64,000 nucleotides of DNA from Cryptomeria japonica (Eukaryota > Streptophyta > Pinopsida > Cupressales > Cupressaceae): contig NC_081411.1 of the NCBI RefSeq assembly GCF_030272615.1, forward strand, positions 830,882,160 to 830,946,159, given 5' to 3'. Made by a program: the position numbers and the translations under genes. Positions 46,172 to 57,960 of the stretch are shown piece by piece. The notes beneath the pieces are model-generated. The model searched no databases. It saw only the letters and a list, made by a program, of their open reading frames with translations, and was not told the DNA's origin. Position 1 is the stretch's first letter. Each line of letters begins with the position of its first letter.

Positions 46172-46979
46172 ATTGCGACAGAGTGTTGTCCAATTCGCTT
46201 TGTAACCCAAAATCAGCATTTAGGCTTGTGTAAGCCCACACTAACGCTTTGACTATTGACCAGGTGCAGGTTCTAATCTTTTTGTGTGCAGGGAAAGGAG
46301 TTAGTAGATGCTCTAAAAAAATCTTTCTTTTTACTTTCTTTAAAAAGTTGGCTAAAAAGAATTCATTTTTCCCTTATTGCATAAGTTAAAATAAACCTCA
46401 CATCTCATTTTGGAGTGCATAAAATGAACCTCAAATTTGTTTTTGGTGCTTAAAACAAAATTCATCTTTCTTTATTTGCAAGGTAAAAAGAACAACAAAA
46501 TTCAAACATTTGTTTTCTTGCAAGTTAGGAAACACACTTTATTTGGTGCTTAAAACCAAACAAACTTTATTTCTTGCATCAATTGGGACTTAAAAATCAC
46601 AATCCACACTTTAAATTTTTGGTGCAGTAAAAAGAACAATCCACTTGTCTTCATTTTGGCAAAAACAAATTTTTCTTCATGCAATCGTGTTTTTCATTAA
46701 GTTGACCAGGACTTTCAACTTCTAGATTACAAAACATATTGCTTTGAAGTTAAAAAGAACACCATGGCTGTTGGAGCAACATCTCCAAATAGTTAGATCA
46801 CATTTGCAAATGCTGGATTAAAAGGAACAAGTGTTTTACGTGTTTGGCATGCTTGTGCACAAAAAGTCAGTCGAGTGGTCCTACTTCTAACACACACTAT
46901 CCTCTCCCTTGGCTCTCGTGGTCCTAGGTGCAAGAGAAAAGTGTTAGTAACGCTCAAAATTTTATCTTTTTAAGAGAGG
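46172..46979 (+). other. Unstructured part of the G leader
   Basis: AT-rich, with many short upstream ATGs and stops and repeated words such as TTGGTGCTTAAAA. No gene seen. Confidence 0.5.
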
Positions 46980-47170
46980 CCTGCCAAGGGATCGATACTC
47001 TTGGGAACGACCTCGAGCGGTAAATCCTTCGAGCCGCTATAGAAATCAGGTGAGAGCGAAAGCTGTAGCCTTGGGTATAGCTGTTCCTACAGTGTAACTG
47101 GCCGAAAGGACAAATGGGCCCCACCACCAGTTACAAGGCTCTTAAGTGAGTCACTGCAGAATGAACTTAT
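46980..47170 (+). ncRNA. Putative structured leader RNA of G (encapsidation-type candidate)
   Basis: This part is GC-richer than its surroundings and can form several stems: CCAAG (46984) with CTTGG (47000), AGCGG (47016) with CCGCT (47034), and GTAACTGG (47094-47101) with CCAGTTAC (47127-47134), the last with an inner GGCC/GGCC pairing. Its location between PBS and gag is where LTR elements keep RNA packaging signals. The role is inferred. Confidence 0.45.
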
Positions 47171-47691
47171 GTCCAAAGCCATCGAACATGACTAAACACT
47201 TTTAAGTAGTAGCCCACCTGTTCTATTGATTGAGAATATTTGAGGTATAATTTAGTGCAAGAGCATAGAAGGTTTTGCTCCCAAGATACTCACCATACAT
47301 ATTTCCTTGAGTAGAAACATAGCTTTTTGAAAAGTCACTTGTGGCTTGATAAAAGTGGTGACTCCCCCATCATAGGGATCATCTATTTGTTATGCTCGTG
47401 CAAGACTTAGTATATCACATCCTTACCTGCCACGGCGGGATTCATAAGGTATGTAGTACCAAAGTCGAAGAAATATCAAGATGTGGGCTAAATTTATCAC
47501 AACTGGCCATTTGACCATAGGGATAAAGAGTGTTTGAAGTGTGTTCGTTTTACAGACCTAGAGCAAATTGAGCCGACTTCAGGCTTTGGAATTATACCTT
47601 AAAATAAATCAAAAGGAAGGGTCAAAAACAAGTCCAAGGATTGGGTTGATCTAGAGCCATACTCATTTGTGCCTTTTTAGGCAACATTCTT

Positions 47692-48213
47692 GTGTTTGTG
47701 TGCTTGCTTTGTTTTCTTGTGAAAAGAAAAATCAGAAAATCACTTTCAAAAACAAAGTACTCATCCAACATCTATCAACAACCAAAAATACCAAAAACAA
47801 AGTACAAACAACACAGAGTCACAACTTTTATGACCATTCTTCACATCTTGCGAAAGAAGAAGTGTCATCAGAATATTACCTTGAAAAGAAGACCATTAAG
47901 CTCAAAAGCTTTAATCAAAAGGAGGAAATTCTTCTATCTCAATAGACAAATCTTTGTCTCACATAGAGTCTTTCTACATCGCATGCGTCTATACCTTCAA
48001 GGTAAAACAAACGAATTTGATTCTAAATCATTAAACCGCAGAGCTTTTATGCAATATAGAGCTCTGAGTTATCACAAAAATCAAGGAGGAAAGATTAATC
48101 CCAACTTCTTCCCAAACATCTGTATCACCTACAACACAGCTCGAGAAGTGCCACCAACGCCTGAAAGGGAAGAGATAGAGTTTGTTCCATTTGTAACACA
48201 AAGTTTTTATTGA
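47692..48213 (+). CDS. Possible small basic leader ORF of G
   Basis: 173 codons. The first codon of the open frame is ATG at 47692. The product is very basic (Lys/Arg-rich) with a hydrophobic start, and resembles no domain I know. Some Ogre-type elements have an extra ORF before gag, which is the only support from family knowledge. It could equally be an untranslated open stretch. It lies 450 bases before gag-pol and in a different frame. Confidence 0.25.
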   Translation: MFVCLLCFLVKRKIRKSLSKTKYSSNIYQQPKIPKTKYKQHRVTTFMTILHILRKKKCHQNITLKRRPLSSKALIKRRKFFYLNRQIFVSHRVFLHRMRLYLQGKTNEFDSKSLNRRAFMQYRALSYHKNQGGKINPNFFPNICITYNTAREVPPTPEREEIEFVPFVTQSFY

Positions 48214-48665
48214 AGTTGAAAACAAAACATCCATCATCTCACTCATACATCATCACTCCATCATCAATTCATCCCAAAACTCTCAAAACATTCAGAGGTT
48301 CTTGTCCCAAGATCCCTTTTTAGATATTGCTTGAAATCAAAACACATCACATCACTTTTAGATTGTTTCTACATCTAGGATAAGCTCATCCTAAGAGACA
48401 CATCTACGCAGGTTAAAACTAGTTCATGAGTGAATCCTCTCATTACTAGGTAGTCAAAATCTGTAACACATCTCAGATTTCTCTACACCTTATCACATCC
48501 AAAATCATCAAAACAAACAAGCAGTTCGACGAAGGAATTTTGGTTACATATACCTTAAAGTGCTAGAGATCCCCATACAATACAAATCACCAACCAATCA
48601 ATCTTGCATTTCATCACCACTCATCATCATCTTCAATCAACTTCAAAACCAAACTTGTAAACAAA

Positions 48666-51600
48666 ATGGCTCAAACCCGATCACGATCAAGGCAACGAGA
48701 AATGGAAATTGAGGAAGAAGAGGACAACCTCAATGAATTTCAAGAAGCACTTGGAGGAAATGGGAATGATGAAAACCCAAGTACTCCCACTCCTTCAACA
48801 ATCGAAAGGGTTCAGCATAACCCTCATTTTAACAGATTATTCGATGAAATACTAAGGAGCAATGCGGATGCTCACTTTTTACGACTTGCTCAAGAAGGAG
48901 CCAAACTCCCCTCTGACTTTGATCTTGCCCAATTAAGACAAGCATCAGAAAGACAAAGTCGCCATGAGGAGGAAAGGCATAGAGATCCCATCAGATATAA
49001 CATCCCTCGAGGTAACCCACCACCTCCTCCTCCTAATGAAATAGAGATGTTGCGGCAACAAGTTGAGAATCTTGCCCAACAACTTCATAGTGGTGTTAAA
49101 ACCAATCAATTCTCACTTAACGACATTTGTCCCTATCCGTTTGACAGGAATCTTTATATGCCACCCTTTCCACGCGGGTTCGAAACACCAAAATTCAAAA
49201 AATATAGAGGAAAGGGAGATCCCCGCGATCATGTCCAAGAATTTCATTCTGCTTGTCTTGAAGTAGCTTATGAGGACACATACTTAATGCGCCTTTTTCC
49301 CCAAAGCTTGGGAGGAACAACCACATCATGGTTTTCCCGACTACCAGGTGGCATAAGAACATTTGAGGAACTCATCCAGAAGTTCCTATCTCATTACTCT
49401 TATAATATTGAACGCGACATCACCATGGCTGATCTATGCAACACCAAACAAAAACCAGGTGAATTATTCTCAGTATTCCTGCAACGATGGCGTCAAATGT
49501 CTAGCAAACGTTCTCTTCAGTTACCTGAACGAGAACTAGTGGAAATTTTCATTTCCAACTTAAACGAAGAAATGGAATTTCACCTGGATGTCAAAGACAC
49601 CGATTCTTTTAACGATATGATCACCAAGGGTATAAAATGTGAGCGGGCACTCATCAAAAAAGGACTCATCAAAATCTTTAATGAACCCAAAGATGGTCCT
49701 CGCCCGTGCTTCAATAGCGATAAACCGAACTTCTGGAACAAGAATAAGAATATCGTCAATGATGGGGTTGTGGATGCTCGGACTGTCCAAAATGCACAAC
49801 CTGTGGTTTGGTTTGCAGGACAAAATCCTCCACCTCAAAATAACACAAATGTTCTTCCTAATCAAGGTCGCATCACATCTCAGGATGAACCAAGACCTCA
49901 TCCACAAAAACAAAAATGCACATACACTCCCTTAGGGGAACCCATTGAAACAGTGATGCGACAACTCATTTCTCAGAATTTGATCACGGTACCTAAGTTA
50001 TCAAATTATGAGCCTCAAGTCAAACCGGCATGGTGGAGAGATACTGAACATTGTGCGTTCTATCAAGGAAGAGGACATAAGACAAGTAATTGTCATCGAT
50101 TGAAAGATCTCATTCAGGATCTTATTGACCGAGGAGAAATTGAAATTGAAGGACATGACCCAAAAACAACCAATAATGATCATCAGATGTTCAAAAATCC
50201 ACTTCCATCACAAGATCAAAGGGGTCCTTCCACGTCCAGACGAGGTCCTGATACCACTGATTATACGCAAGCTGCGTATAACTACACTGTCAATCACCTG
50301 TATGATGCCAGTGAACAAATTGCAACTATTACCTTCAAAAATCCCACCTCAAATTGCAATGTTGTTACACGTCGTGGCAAGGTCACCATAAAGGCAGCTC
50401 CACAAGGCACCACCTCCATCCCAAGGCAATACAATCTTGTGGAACAATTAGACAAAACCCCTGCACTTATATCCATCTTGGAACTATTACGTCTGTCACC
50501 CTCTCATAAAAATATCTTGGATCAAGCACTCCAAGAGGCGTCAGTCCCTGCAAACCTGAATACAGACCAATTTCAAGCCATGGTTGGAAATCTAAAGTCC
50601 TCACCTTGTCTCACTTTTTCTGAAAGTGACAACTCTTCCTTCCAGCAACCTCATAACGCCTCACTCCACATTGAAGGCTTTGTCAACCAACACAGGATCA
50701 AGCGAGTCTTGATAGATAATGGAGCAGGCCTAAACATTTACACACTACAATTGGTCACAGCATTGGGATATGCAATAGAATCCGTGGATCCTCGCAAGAA
50801 GATCACCATCAAGGCCTATGATGATGCAGAGCGTTCATCCAAAGGAGCTGTGGTACTACCAATCCGAGTGGGCCCTGTGGTAAAGCACATCACTTGTCAG
50901 GTTCTGGACCTTCCTCTGCCATATAATCTATTATTAGGGAGACCTTGGATACATGCCATGCAAGCTGTTCCATCTACCTACCATCAATGTATCAAGTTCC
51001 CACATAATGGTGCAGAGATCACAATCCTGGGCGATGCAAATCCCTTTGCATTTTGCCATAATATCAGCCATCAACCAGAGATTACTGTTCCTAATAATAG
51101 GGAAGCCATTTCCTCCACATCATATGTAAATCCCGCCTATCTTGCCAGTTCAAACACCCCTATACCCAAGCAAGAAAAGCTTAAAATGAAAGTCGCAGAG
51201 GAAGGTCCTGGAGAATACAACTTGAGTCAGCTCTTTTGTGTGGGACAAATGCCCACTTCTCCTAGAACGCATGGTAAACCCCAGCAGTTGCTCCAACAAT
51301 CCATAGTCACGCCCGCATATGCTTTAACGCCTTTCGTCCTTGGAAAGAGTCAAGAGGAAGAAACACAAGATGAGGACCTAGCAGACTGGATCTATAAAGA
51401 CCCCGTTACCACTGATAAACCGCGAGTTACGCTTCCTACAGAACAGTATGGCAAAGGCCTCCTCATTATGCAAAGAATGGGGTATGATGGTCAAAGTGCT
51501 TTGGGATCCTGCAAACAAGGACGACAAGAACCACTGCTGCCAGAGTTCAAACCCAAAGGTCATACAGGCCTAGGCTTTGAAAAAGAAGTCCTTCCTAAAC

Positions 51601-54600
51601 TCAGATTCAAAGGAAAACCCAGCAAACCATTTTGCCCACCTACTACAAAGAGGACACCTTTTATAATCAAAGCACCATCAAGCACTATCCCCACTGCTCC
51701 ATCAAGGCTCACAACTCCACCGCAACCATCACCAGTGCCAAACATCCCACCAAACGAACCAGTAATCCCATCAGCAACACCATCTGTAGCAACAACTGTA
51801 TCAGAACCCGCAGCAACATCTATGGCGCTAGCCATTCCAACAGAAGACACTAAATCAACACTACCGATACTTCCAGTAACAAATCCTTTAAACCTCATCA
51901 CGGTTCCTGCAGCACCGATCACTACAAAGATACATAAACCAATCACACCTGTCCTGTTCAACTCCAAAGACATCCCAGTATGGTATAGCAATCGGATGCT
52001 GGAAAGTGATTCAGAGACCGACTCACATGAATGGGAATTTGATTCAGTGCAACTTAACACTTCAGATGAGGAAGACACATCACCACCTCCGCCACGCAAA
52101 GACATCCCTGTTTACAGAGAGGCACAAATAAAAACCACTTGGGTACCTGAGCTGGAAACATCTTCCACAGACCCTACGTCTCATCCTACGCCTGATTCTG
52201 ACAGGGAAAGTACCATCAACGACCTTCACCATAACGTCTTAACCCTCACGGATACATCTCCTGCACTTAACCTAATCGATGAAGTAATGCCCATTATCCA
52301 CCCTGAACTCATTGAATGGAACCAACCAAATCCCCCATGTCTTGACCTCTTCCAGAACGATGAGGCTATCATTGACTTTTTGGAATTAAGGGATAATCTA
52401 CCAAGCGGGGATCACAAAGCTGGATTCGCCATTCAACTTAATAGCGCAGCATACTTCGGGGCGGATGCCAAACCCTTCAGCTGCAAAAATATAACATTAA
52501 AACATGGATCTTCCAGTGAAAACCACACTGTGGCACTGTTTGATCCAACAAAAGTAAAAAGAAAGAGCGTATCCAACGGTGAAAACCTCTCTGAGGCGCC
52601 TGAGGATGAAGGGTTTGACATTCTCCCTGGTAGTACACAACAGGAACGATCAACGATCCTCATTGAGGAGACCCAAGAATACAATGTGGGGACTCCTGAA
52701 AACCCTCATATCATACATCTGGCATCTCTTCTCACTCCAGAGGAACAACCTAAGTTTATCGAGTTCTTCCAGAAGCGTCAGATCAACTTTGCATGGTCAT
52801 ATGCAGACATGCCTGGGCTTGATCCTAATTTAGTCATGCATCATCTCACAGTAGCAAAAGGAGCCAAACCTGTCAAGCAGAAGCTTCGTAAGATGCATCC
52901 TCAGATTGCCGTGCTAGTCAAAACAGAACTCAAGAAACTCCTGGATGTTGGTTTCATTAGACCAATTGATTATGCAGAATGGATCTCCAATATTGTGCCA
53001 GTCGGCAAACCAAAAGGGGGCATCCGCATTTGTACAGACTTCAGAGATCTGAATAAGGCATGTCCTAAGGATGACTTCCCTCTACCAAATATCGATATCA
53101 TAGTGGATCTAACAGCAGGACATGCCATGCTTTCACTCATGGATGGTTTTTCAGGATACAATCAAATAAAGATCGCACCAGAGGATCAACATAAGACAGC
53201 CTTCACATGTCCATGGGGCACATATTGCTGGAATGTAATGCCTTTTGGTCTAAAGAATGCAGGAGCGACCTATCAACGAGCAATGACCACCATCTTCCAT
53301 GACATGATGCATACTATGATGGAAGATTATGTGGATGATTTACTAGCAAAATCACTCACAAGAGGAGGACATCTCCATATCTTAGATCAAATCTTTGATA
53401 GACTGGAACAATATCATGTTCGACTCAACCCAAAGAAATGTGTCTTTGGAGTAACCTCCGGGAAACTTCTAGGATACATTGTCTCAAGCAAAGGCATTGA
53501 GGTCGATCCAGCAAAGGTTAAAGCAATCATGGACATGCCACCTCCAAAGAATATCAGTCAGCTAAGGACACTACAAGGACGGCTTCAATCCATCCACAGA
53601 TTCATTGCACAATTAGCCGATAAGTGTCACCCATTCACACACCTGCTACACAAGAACATCCGCTTTCAGTGGGATGACAGATGCCAGCAAGCATTTCAGG
53701 AACTTAAAGACTATCTCATGAATCCACCATTGTTGATGCCACCAGATCCAAGTAGACCATTATTGCTCTATATCTCAGCAACAAGTACAGCATTGGGTGT
53801 ACTACTAGCACAACATAATGCAGAAGGTAAAGAGTGTGCTGTTTACTACATCTCTCGCACACTGGTTGGCTATGAACTCAATTACACACCTATTGAGCAA
53901 GCTTGCCTAGCAGTAATCCTGGCAGCCACTAAACTGAGGCACTATCTGTTGACACACAAGGTACAACTCATCTCAAAGATTGATCCACTCAAGTATTTAC
54001 TCAGCAAAGCAGCATTGACAGGTCGCTTGGCCAAATGGGTAATGATTCTAAGTGAATTTGATATCGAGTATGTGGACCGTAAAGCTATCAAAGGGCAGGT
54101 CATTGCAGATCAGTTGGCCGATGCACCTCTCATAGGTGATCATCCCCTCATTTCCAATTTTCCAGATGAAGAGATATTCATGATTACAAAAGCACAGTCA
54201 TGGAAACTATATTTTGATGGTTCATACACTAGGCATGGCTCGGGGGCAGGCATTCTGTTTATCACACCTCAAGGTGATAGCATCCCGAAGTCTTACAGGC
54301 TCACATTTCCATGCACAAACAACATAGCAGAGTATGAGGCTTTGATCACAGGACTCAGGCTAGCCATACAATGGAAATTAAAAGAACTTCAAGTATATGG
54401 CGACTCACAACTGGTCATTCGACAAGCAACAGATGAGTATCAGACCAAGGATGATAAACTCATGCCATACAAACAAATGGTGGACAGTCTAAAGACATCA
54501 TTCACTACTATTACTTTTGAGCAGATACCAAGAGATCAGAATCGAGCTGCTGACGCTATGGCTACTATCGCATCTCTCCTAGATCTTCCACAAAATTCAA

Positions 54601-55952
54601 CACGCTACGAGTTCTTGGTAGAACAGCTTTGGATTTCCGCTTATGATATCCCCGAATCTGAAATAATATGTCGCCTTGTCGGTTCTGAATCCCCATGGTA
54701 CGGTGAGTTCTACACCTATCTCCGTGATCACACCCTTCCTCCCAACCAATCAAATAACCAACGAAAAACCTTCATTCGCCAAACTGCTCGATATACCATT
54801 ATTGCCGAAACCCTATACCGACGTAGTCTTGATGTTACTCTCCTTCGGTGTCTGGAACAAGATGAGATAACAAAGGTTCTGGAAGAGGTACATGAAGGAA
54901 TTTGCGGGACTCACTCAAGTGGTCCATCACTAGCCAAGAAGATCATGCGAGCTGGATACTATTGGCCATCTATGGAAAAGGATTCCTACTACTTTGTCAG
55001 AAAATGCAAGAAATGTCAAGTTCACGGTGACCTGATACATGCACCAGCACAGGAACTGCAACCAATCACAACACCATGGCCTTTTTGTCAATGGGGCCTT
55101 GACCTTGTGGGTAAGATTCATCCATCTTCATCCAATGGCCATAAATTCATTATTACCGCCACCGAATATTTCACCAAGTGGATCGAAGCTGTTCCACTTA
55201 CCCAAGTCACCGGCAAGCAGATTGCCTCATTCATCCTCAACTACATCATCTGCCGGTATGGTGTACCCATGTCCATTGTCACAGATAACGGTCTTCCTTT
55301 CAAAAATCAGGATGTCCGTGAGCTTTGTGAGAAATTTCATATCCAACACCGCTTTTCCACTCCCTATTACCCACAAGGCAATGGTCAGGCCGAAGCATCC
55401 AATAAAAACATATTAAGGATCCTAAAGAAGACAGTCAATGATGCCGGCCGTGATTGGCATGTTCAACTAAATCTAGCACTATGGGCATATCGAACTAGCA
55501 TTCGAACCCCTACAGGTGCAACTCCTTATTCATTGGTCTATGGTGCAGAAGCTATCTTACCTATTGAGGTCGAGATACCATCATTACGAGTTTCCTTGCA
55601 TAATCTCATCGATGATGAAACCTACAGAGTATCCCGTCTTCAGGACTTAGAGTTACTTGATGAGAAACGACAAGCTGCATACAATCACCTCAAAGCCTAT
55701 CAGCAGCGCATGAGCAGAAGCTACAATCACCGAGTTAGACCTCGTACATTTGAGGTAGGCGATCTTGTTCTACGAGAGAATCCTCGCAACCAACCAAACA
55801 GAGAACATCAAGGCAAGTTTGAATCAAACTGGCTGGGCCCATATGTTGTCACTGCTGTGTTCGGGTCCGGGGCATATCAGTTGGCTACACCAGAAGGAGA
55901 ACCGCTCGCAGATCCAATCAATAGCATGCACCTCAAACGGTTTTATACCTAA
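48666..55952 (+). CDS. Element G gag-pol polyprotein (2,428 aa, intact)
   Basis: One frame from ATG 48666 to TAA 55950, with gag and pol fused. Domains by residue: retrotransposon gag about 180-290; a Tat-type knuckle CAFYQGRGHKTSNC near 461 with one Cys replaced; protease with LIDNGAG (Asp 684) and LLLGRPW; G-patch-like segment about 926-972; Pro/Thr-rich linker about 990-1200; RT about 1400-1600 with YVDD at 1555-1558; gypsy RNase H about 1680-1815; second, archaeal-type RNase H about 1845-1965 (D1851, E1889, D1913); integrase zinc part about 2075; integrase core D2146, D2207, E2243 (D-x35-E), and a LKRFYT end. It makes the particle, copies the RNA and integrates the cDNA. Length and motifs suggest it is functional. 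The start is chosen at the first ATG after the long leader; MAQTRSRSRQ follows. Confidence 0.96.
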   Translation: MAQTRSRSRQREMEIEEEEDNLNEFQEALGGNGNDENPSTPTPSTIERVQHNPHFNRLFDEILRSNADAHFLRLAQEGAKLPSDFDLAQLRQASERQSRHEEERHRDPIRYNIPRGNPPPPPPNEIEMLRQQVENLAQQLHSGVKTNQFSLNDICPYPFDRNLYMPPFPRGFETPKFKKYRGKGDPRDHVQEFHSACLEVAYEDTYLMRLFPQSLGGTTTSWFSRLPGGIRTFEELIQKFLSHYSYNIERDITMADLCNTKQKPGELFSVFLQRWRQMSSKRSLQLPERELVEIFISNLNEEMEFHLDVKDTDSFNDMITKGIKCERALIKKGLIKIFNEPKDGPRPCFNSDKPNFWNKNKNIVNDGVVDARTVQNAQPVVWFAGQNPPPQNNTNVLPNQGRITSQDEPRPHPQKQKCTYTPLGEPIETVMRQLISQNLITVPKLSNYEPQVKPAWWRDTEHCAFYQGRGHKTSNCHRLKDLIQDLIDRGEIEIEGHDPKTTNNDHQMFKNPLPSQDQRGPSTSRRGPDTTDYTQAAYNYTVNHLYDASEQIATITFKNPTSNCNVVTRRGKVTIKAAPQGTTSIPRQYNLVEQLDKTPALISILELLRLSPSHKNILDQALQEASVPANLNTDQFQAMVGNLKSSPCLTFSESDNSSFQQPHNASLHIEGFVNQHRIKRVLIDNGAGLNIYTLQLVTALGYAIESVDPRKKITIKAYDDAERSSKGAVVLPIRVGPVVKHITCQVLDLPLPYNLLLGRPWIHAMQAVPSTYHQCIKFPHNGAEITILGDANPFAFCHNISHQPEITVPNNREAISSTSYVNPAYLASSNTPIPKQEKLKMKVAEEGPGEYNLSQLFCVGQMPTSPRTHGKPQQLLQQSIVTPAYALTPFVLGKSQEEETQDEDLADWIYKDPVTTDKPRVTLPTEQYGKGLLIMQRMGYDGQSALGSCKQGRQEPLLPEFKPKGHTGLGFEKEVLPKLRFKGKPSKPFCPPTTKRTPFIIKAPSSTIPTAPSRLTTPPQPSPVPNIPPNEPVIPSATPSVATTVSEPAATSMALAIPTEDTKSTLPILPVTNPLNLITVPAAPITTKIHKPITPVLFNSKDIPVWYSNRMLESDSETDSHEWEFDSVQLNTSDEEDTSPPPPRKDIPVYREAQIKTTWVPELETSSTDPTSHPTPDSDRESTINDLHHNVLTLTDTSPALNLIDEVMPIIHPELIEWNQPNPPCLDLFQNDEAIIDFLELRDNLPSGDHKAGFAIQLNSAAYFGADAKPFSCKNITLKHGSSSENHTVALFDPTKVKRKSVSNGENLSEAPEDEGFDILPGSTQQERSTILIEETQEYNVGTPENPHIIHLASLLTPEEQPKFIEFFQKRQINFAWSYADMPGLDPNLVMHHLTVAKGAKPVKQKLRKMHPQIAVLVKTELKKLLDVGFIRPIDYAEWISNIVPVGKPKGGIRICTDFRDLNKACPKDDFPLPNIDIIVDLTAGHAMLSLMDGFSGYNQIKIAPEDQHKTAFTCPWGTYCWNVMPFGLKNAGATYQRAMTTIFHDMMHTMMEDYVDDLLAKSLTRGGHLHILDQIFDRLEQYHVRLNPKKCVFGVTSGKLLGYIVSSKGIEVDPAKVKAIMDMPPPKNISQLRTLQGRLQSIHRFIAQLADKCHPFTHLLHKNIRFQWDDRCQQAFQELKDYLMNPPLLMPPDPSRPLLLYISATSTALGVLLAQHNAEGKECAVYYISRTLVGYELNYTPIEQACLAVILAATKLRHYLLTHKVQLISKIDPLKYLLSKAALTGRLAKWVMILSEFDIEYVDRKAIKGQVIADQLADAPLIGDHPLISNFPDEEIFMITKAQSWKLYFDGSYTRHGSGAGILFITPQGDSIPKSYRLTFPCTNNIAEYEALITGLRLAIQWKLKELQVYGDSQLVIRQATDEYQTKDDKLMPYKQMVDSLKTSFTTITFEQIPRDQNRAADAMATIASLLDLPQNSTRYEFLVEQLWISAYDIPESEIICRLVGSESPWYGEFYTYLRDHTLPPNQSNNQRKTFIRQTARYTIIAETLYRRSLDVTLLRCLEQDEITKVLEEVHEGICGTHSSGPSLAKKIMRAGYYWPSMEKDSYYFVRKCKKCQVHGDLIHAPAQELQPITTPWPFCQWGLDLVGKIHPSSSNGHKFIITATEYFTKWIEAVPLTQVTGKQIASFILNYIICRYGVPMSIVTDNGLPFKNQDVRELCEKFHIQHRFSTPYYPQGNGQAEASNKNILRILKKTVNDAGRDWHVQLNLALWAYRTSIRTPTGATPYSLVYGAEAILPIEVEIPSLRVSLHNLIDDETYRVSRLQDLELLDEKRQAAYNHLKAYQQRMSRSYNHRVRPRTFEVGDLVLRENPRNQPNREHQGKFESNWLGPYVVTAVFGSGAYQLATPEGEPLADPINSMHLKRFYT

Positions 55953-56600
55953 GGTATACAGAGCATCAGGCTCCCCTACATATCAAGAAAATATCAAAAA
56001 CATTCAGAAAATGTCCTGAAGAAAATACAAAAACATTCAAAAAAGTAAAGAAAAATCATGCATCCAAATGGTGAACAAACACTCCGGTGGCACCTTGGGT
56101 AAGTACGATGGTGACAACCTGGCAAACAGGCGCCACTCGTAAAAACTATGGCTCCAGTATCTTTCAGGCTCGTTGCGATCACATTCATGCACACACACAT
56201 CCATCCATCCCAACCATGGCTCGTTATTTGATCTACAATTAAGAAAGTATTCCATGCGTCTCGCATCCCACCTTTTCATAGTCAGGTCTACAAAACTGGG
56301 GGCAATACCCTTACCCTCGTGATGGAAGTGGATTCTACATTGTCTTATATATCATTATGCTCTTCATTCAGGCAATCATCAGAAAATCCAAAAAACATTC
56401 AAAAATGACTCTCAAAATCCAAAAAACATTCAAAAATGACTCTCAACATACCAAAAACATTCAAAAAATATCACACAAAATCCAAAAACATCGAAAAACC
56501 ATCAAAAATCAAAACACAAAAACATGGCAACACCTTGTACATATTCATCCGATCAGATGCAAAACAAACATTGACAAACTACTCACACAATGACCATTTA
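55953..56600 (+). repeat. A-rich 3' region of G with 31-bp tandem units
   Basis: Repeated AAAAACATTCAAAAA words (about 55985-56050 and 56384-56520). Two full 31-bp units start at 56384 and 56415. Possible source of extra purine primers. No gene. Confidence 0.75.
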
Positions 56601-57737
56601 CCAATCAAACCAAAACAATCGACATCAACAATCCAAATCTGTCTTTAAAACAAGGATGCATCCTTCCTTACCAAAACAAAGACAAAGTGACATTTTCTTT
56701 GACAAGAAAATTATGTTAAGCTATCAAATGCTTGGTTGATTCGTGAGTACAATTGTTTGTTTATCTGTATCGGACTCTTTCAGCATTGTTTTGTAGCGTT
56801 TGCGCATTATTTCCGATGAAGTTCTGGGGCATGTACTAATGGTGTCTACGTGGGAAGTTCACTAAGCTATGTGATCATAGGCAAAAATGCAGTCATAGAT
56901 CACTCCGGCTTGCTGACTACAACGTATACCTCGACCATATGGGCATGAACCATTACCAAGGATCCATATTCTTTATTCTTTATGTATATACTGTTTGGTT
57001 GCAGGTACAATGCTCATCCTTTGATTCCTCTTCCTCCAAATTGGATAAAGTTTTTATTTTCTTAGTACGGTATGCACTTGTCTCAGGATCTGATCAGCCT
57101 AAGATCAAGGAGGACGATCCAAGTCATGCACGAAAGGAGATAATCCTTGTCTGTTCCGCAAGCAATACTCTGGTCGACTTGACCCTTATATCAAGTCGTT
57201 TGTATTAACTTGCTATATTAAAATCCATGAAAGAAATACTCAGGTCATCTTGAAGTATTGTGTCAAGATGCTTGTATTCTCTTCCAACATTTTAAAGCTC
57301 AATGATGAAAATAGAGCACTATGGATCATCATTTCACCTCATCTGTTTATATCTTGCATTCCGTTGCATATCACCCATCCATTCATTCATATGTAGGCTT
57401 TTACATGTAAAAATGATTAATAAAAGCTGGTCTTGGATACAATCACGACCGAGTACTCTGATACATCATCAATGCATTATGCAAAGCCTTAAAACAACCT
57501 TGCATAATCATATCATCCTTGCATTTAGGTGCATCTTGCATTGCGACCATTCATGTCATTTTTAAACTTAAAACATTGCATATAGTTCATTGTTGCCATT
57601 AGTTTTCATTAAACAAAATCATTTTCATCATTGCACCAATCATAAATAATTACCCCCATTAGTTATCATATCATCCCATTATCATTTGCACTTACCAACA
57701 TATTTAAAACGCATTTAGAAACATTCATTTAGGCATT
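56601..57737 (+). other. 3' non-coding region of G
   Basis: Short frames only (up to about 89 codons, no motif). No domain or structure recognised. Confidence 0.45.
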
Positions 57738-57960
57738 ATCATATAAACATTTGTACTTTACATTTGTTTATTCATCTACATTCATTTTAATATCATCATA
57801 TAAACACTTGTACCTTACATTTGTTTATTCATCTACATTCATTTTAATATCATCATATAAACACTTGTACCTTACATTTGTTTATTCATCTACATTCATT
57901 TTAATATCATCATATAAACACTTGCACTTTACATTTGTTTATCCACATACATTCACTTAA
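57738..57960 (+). repeat. 57-bp tandem repeat in the 3' region of G
   Basis: The word ACATTTGTTTA recurs at 57760, 57817, 57874 and 57931, an exact 57-bp period, about 3.9 copies. Because 57 is a multiple of three the repeat is open in one frame, but this looks incidental. Confidence 0.93.

Noticed and set aside
51560-52105. 181-codon minus-strand frame
   Set aside because: Antisense shadow of the Pro/Thr linker of gag-pol, with a valine/glycine-rich product and no motif.
57751-57960. Repetitive small plus-strand frame
   Set aside because: Open only because the 57-bp repeat unit is divisible by three.
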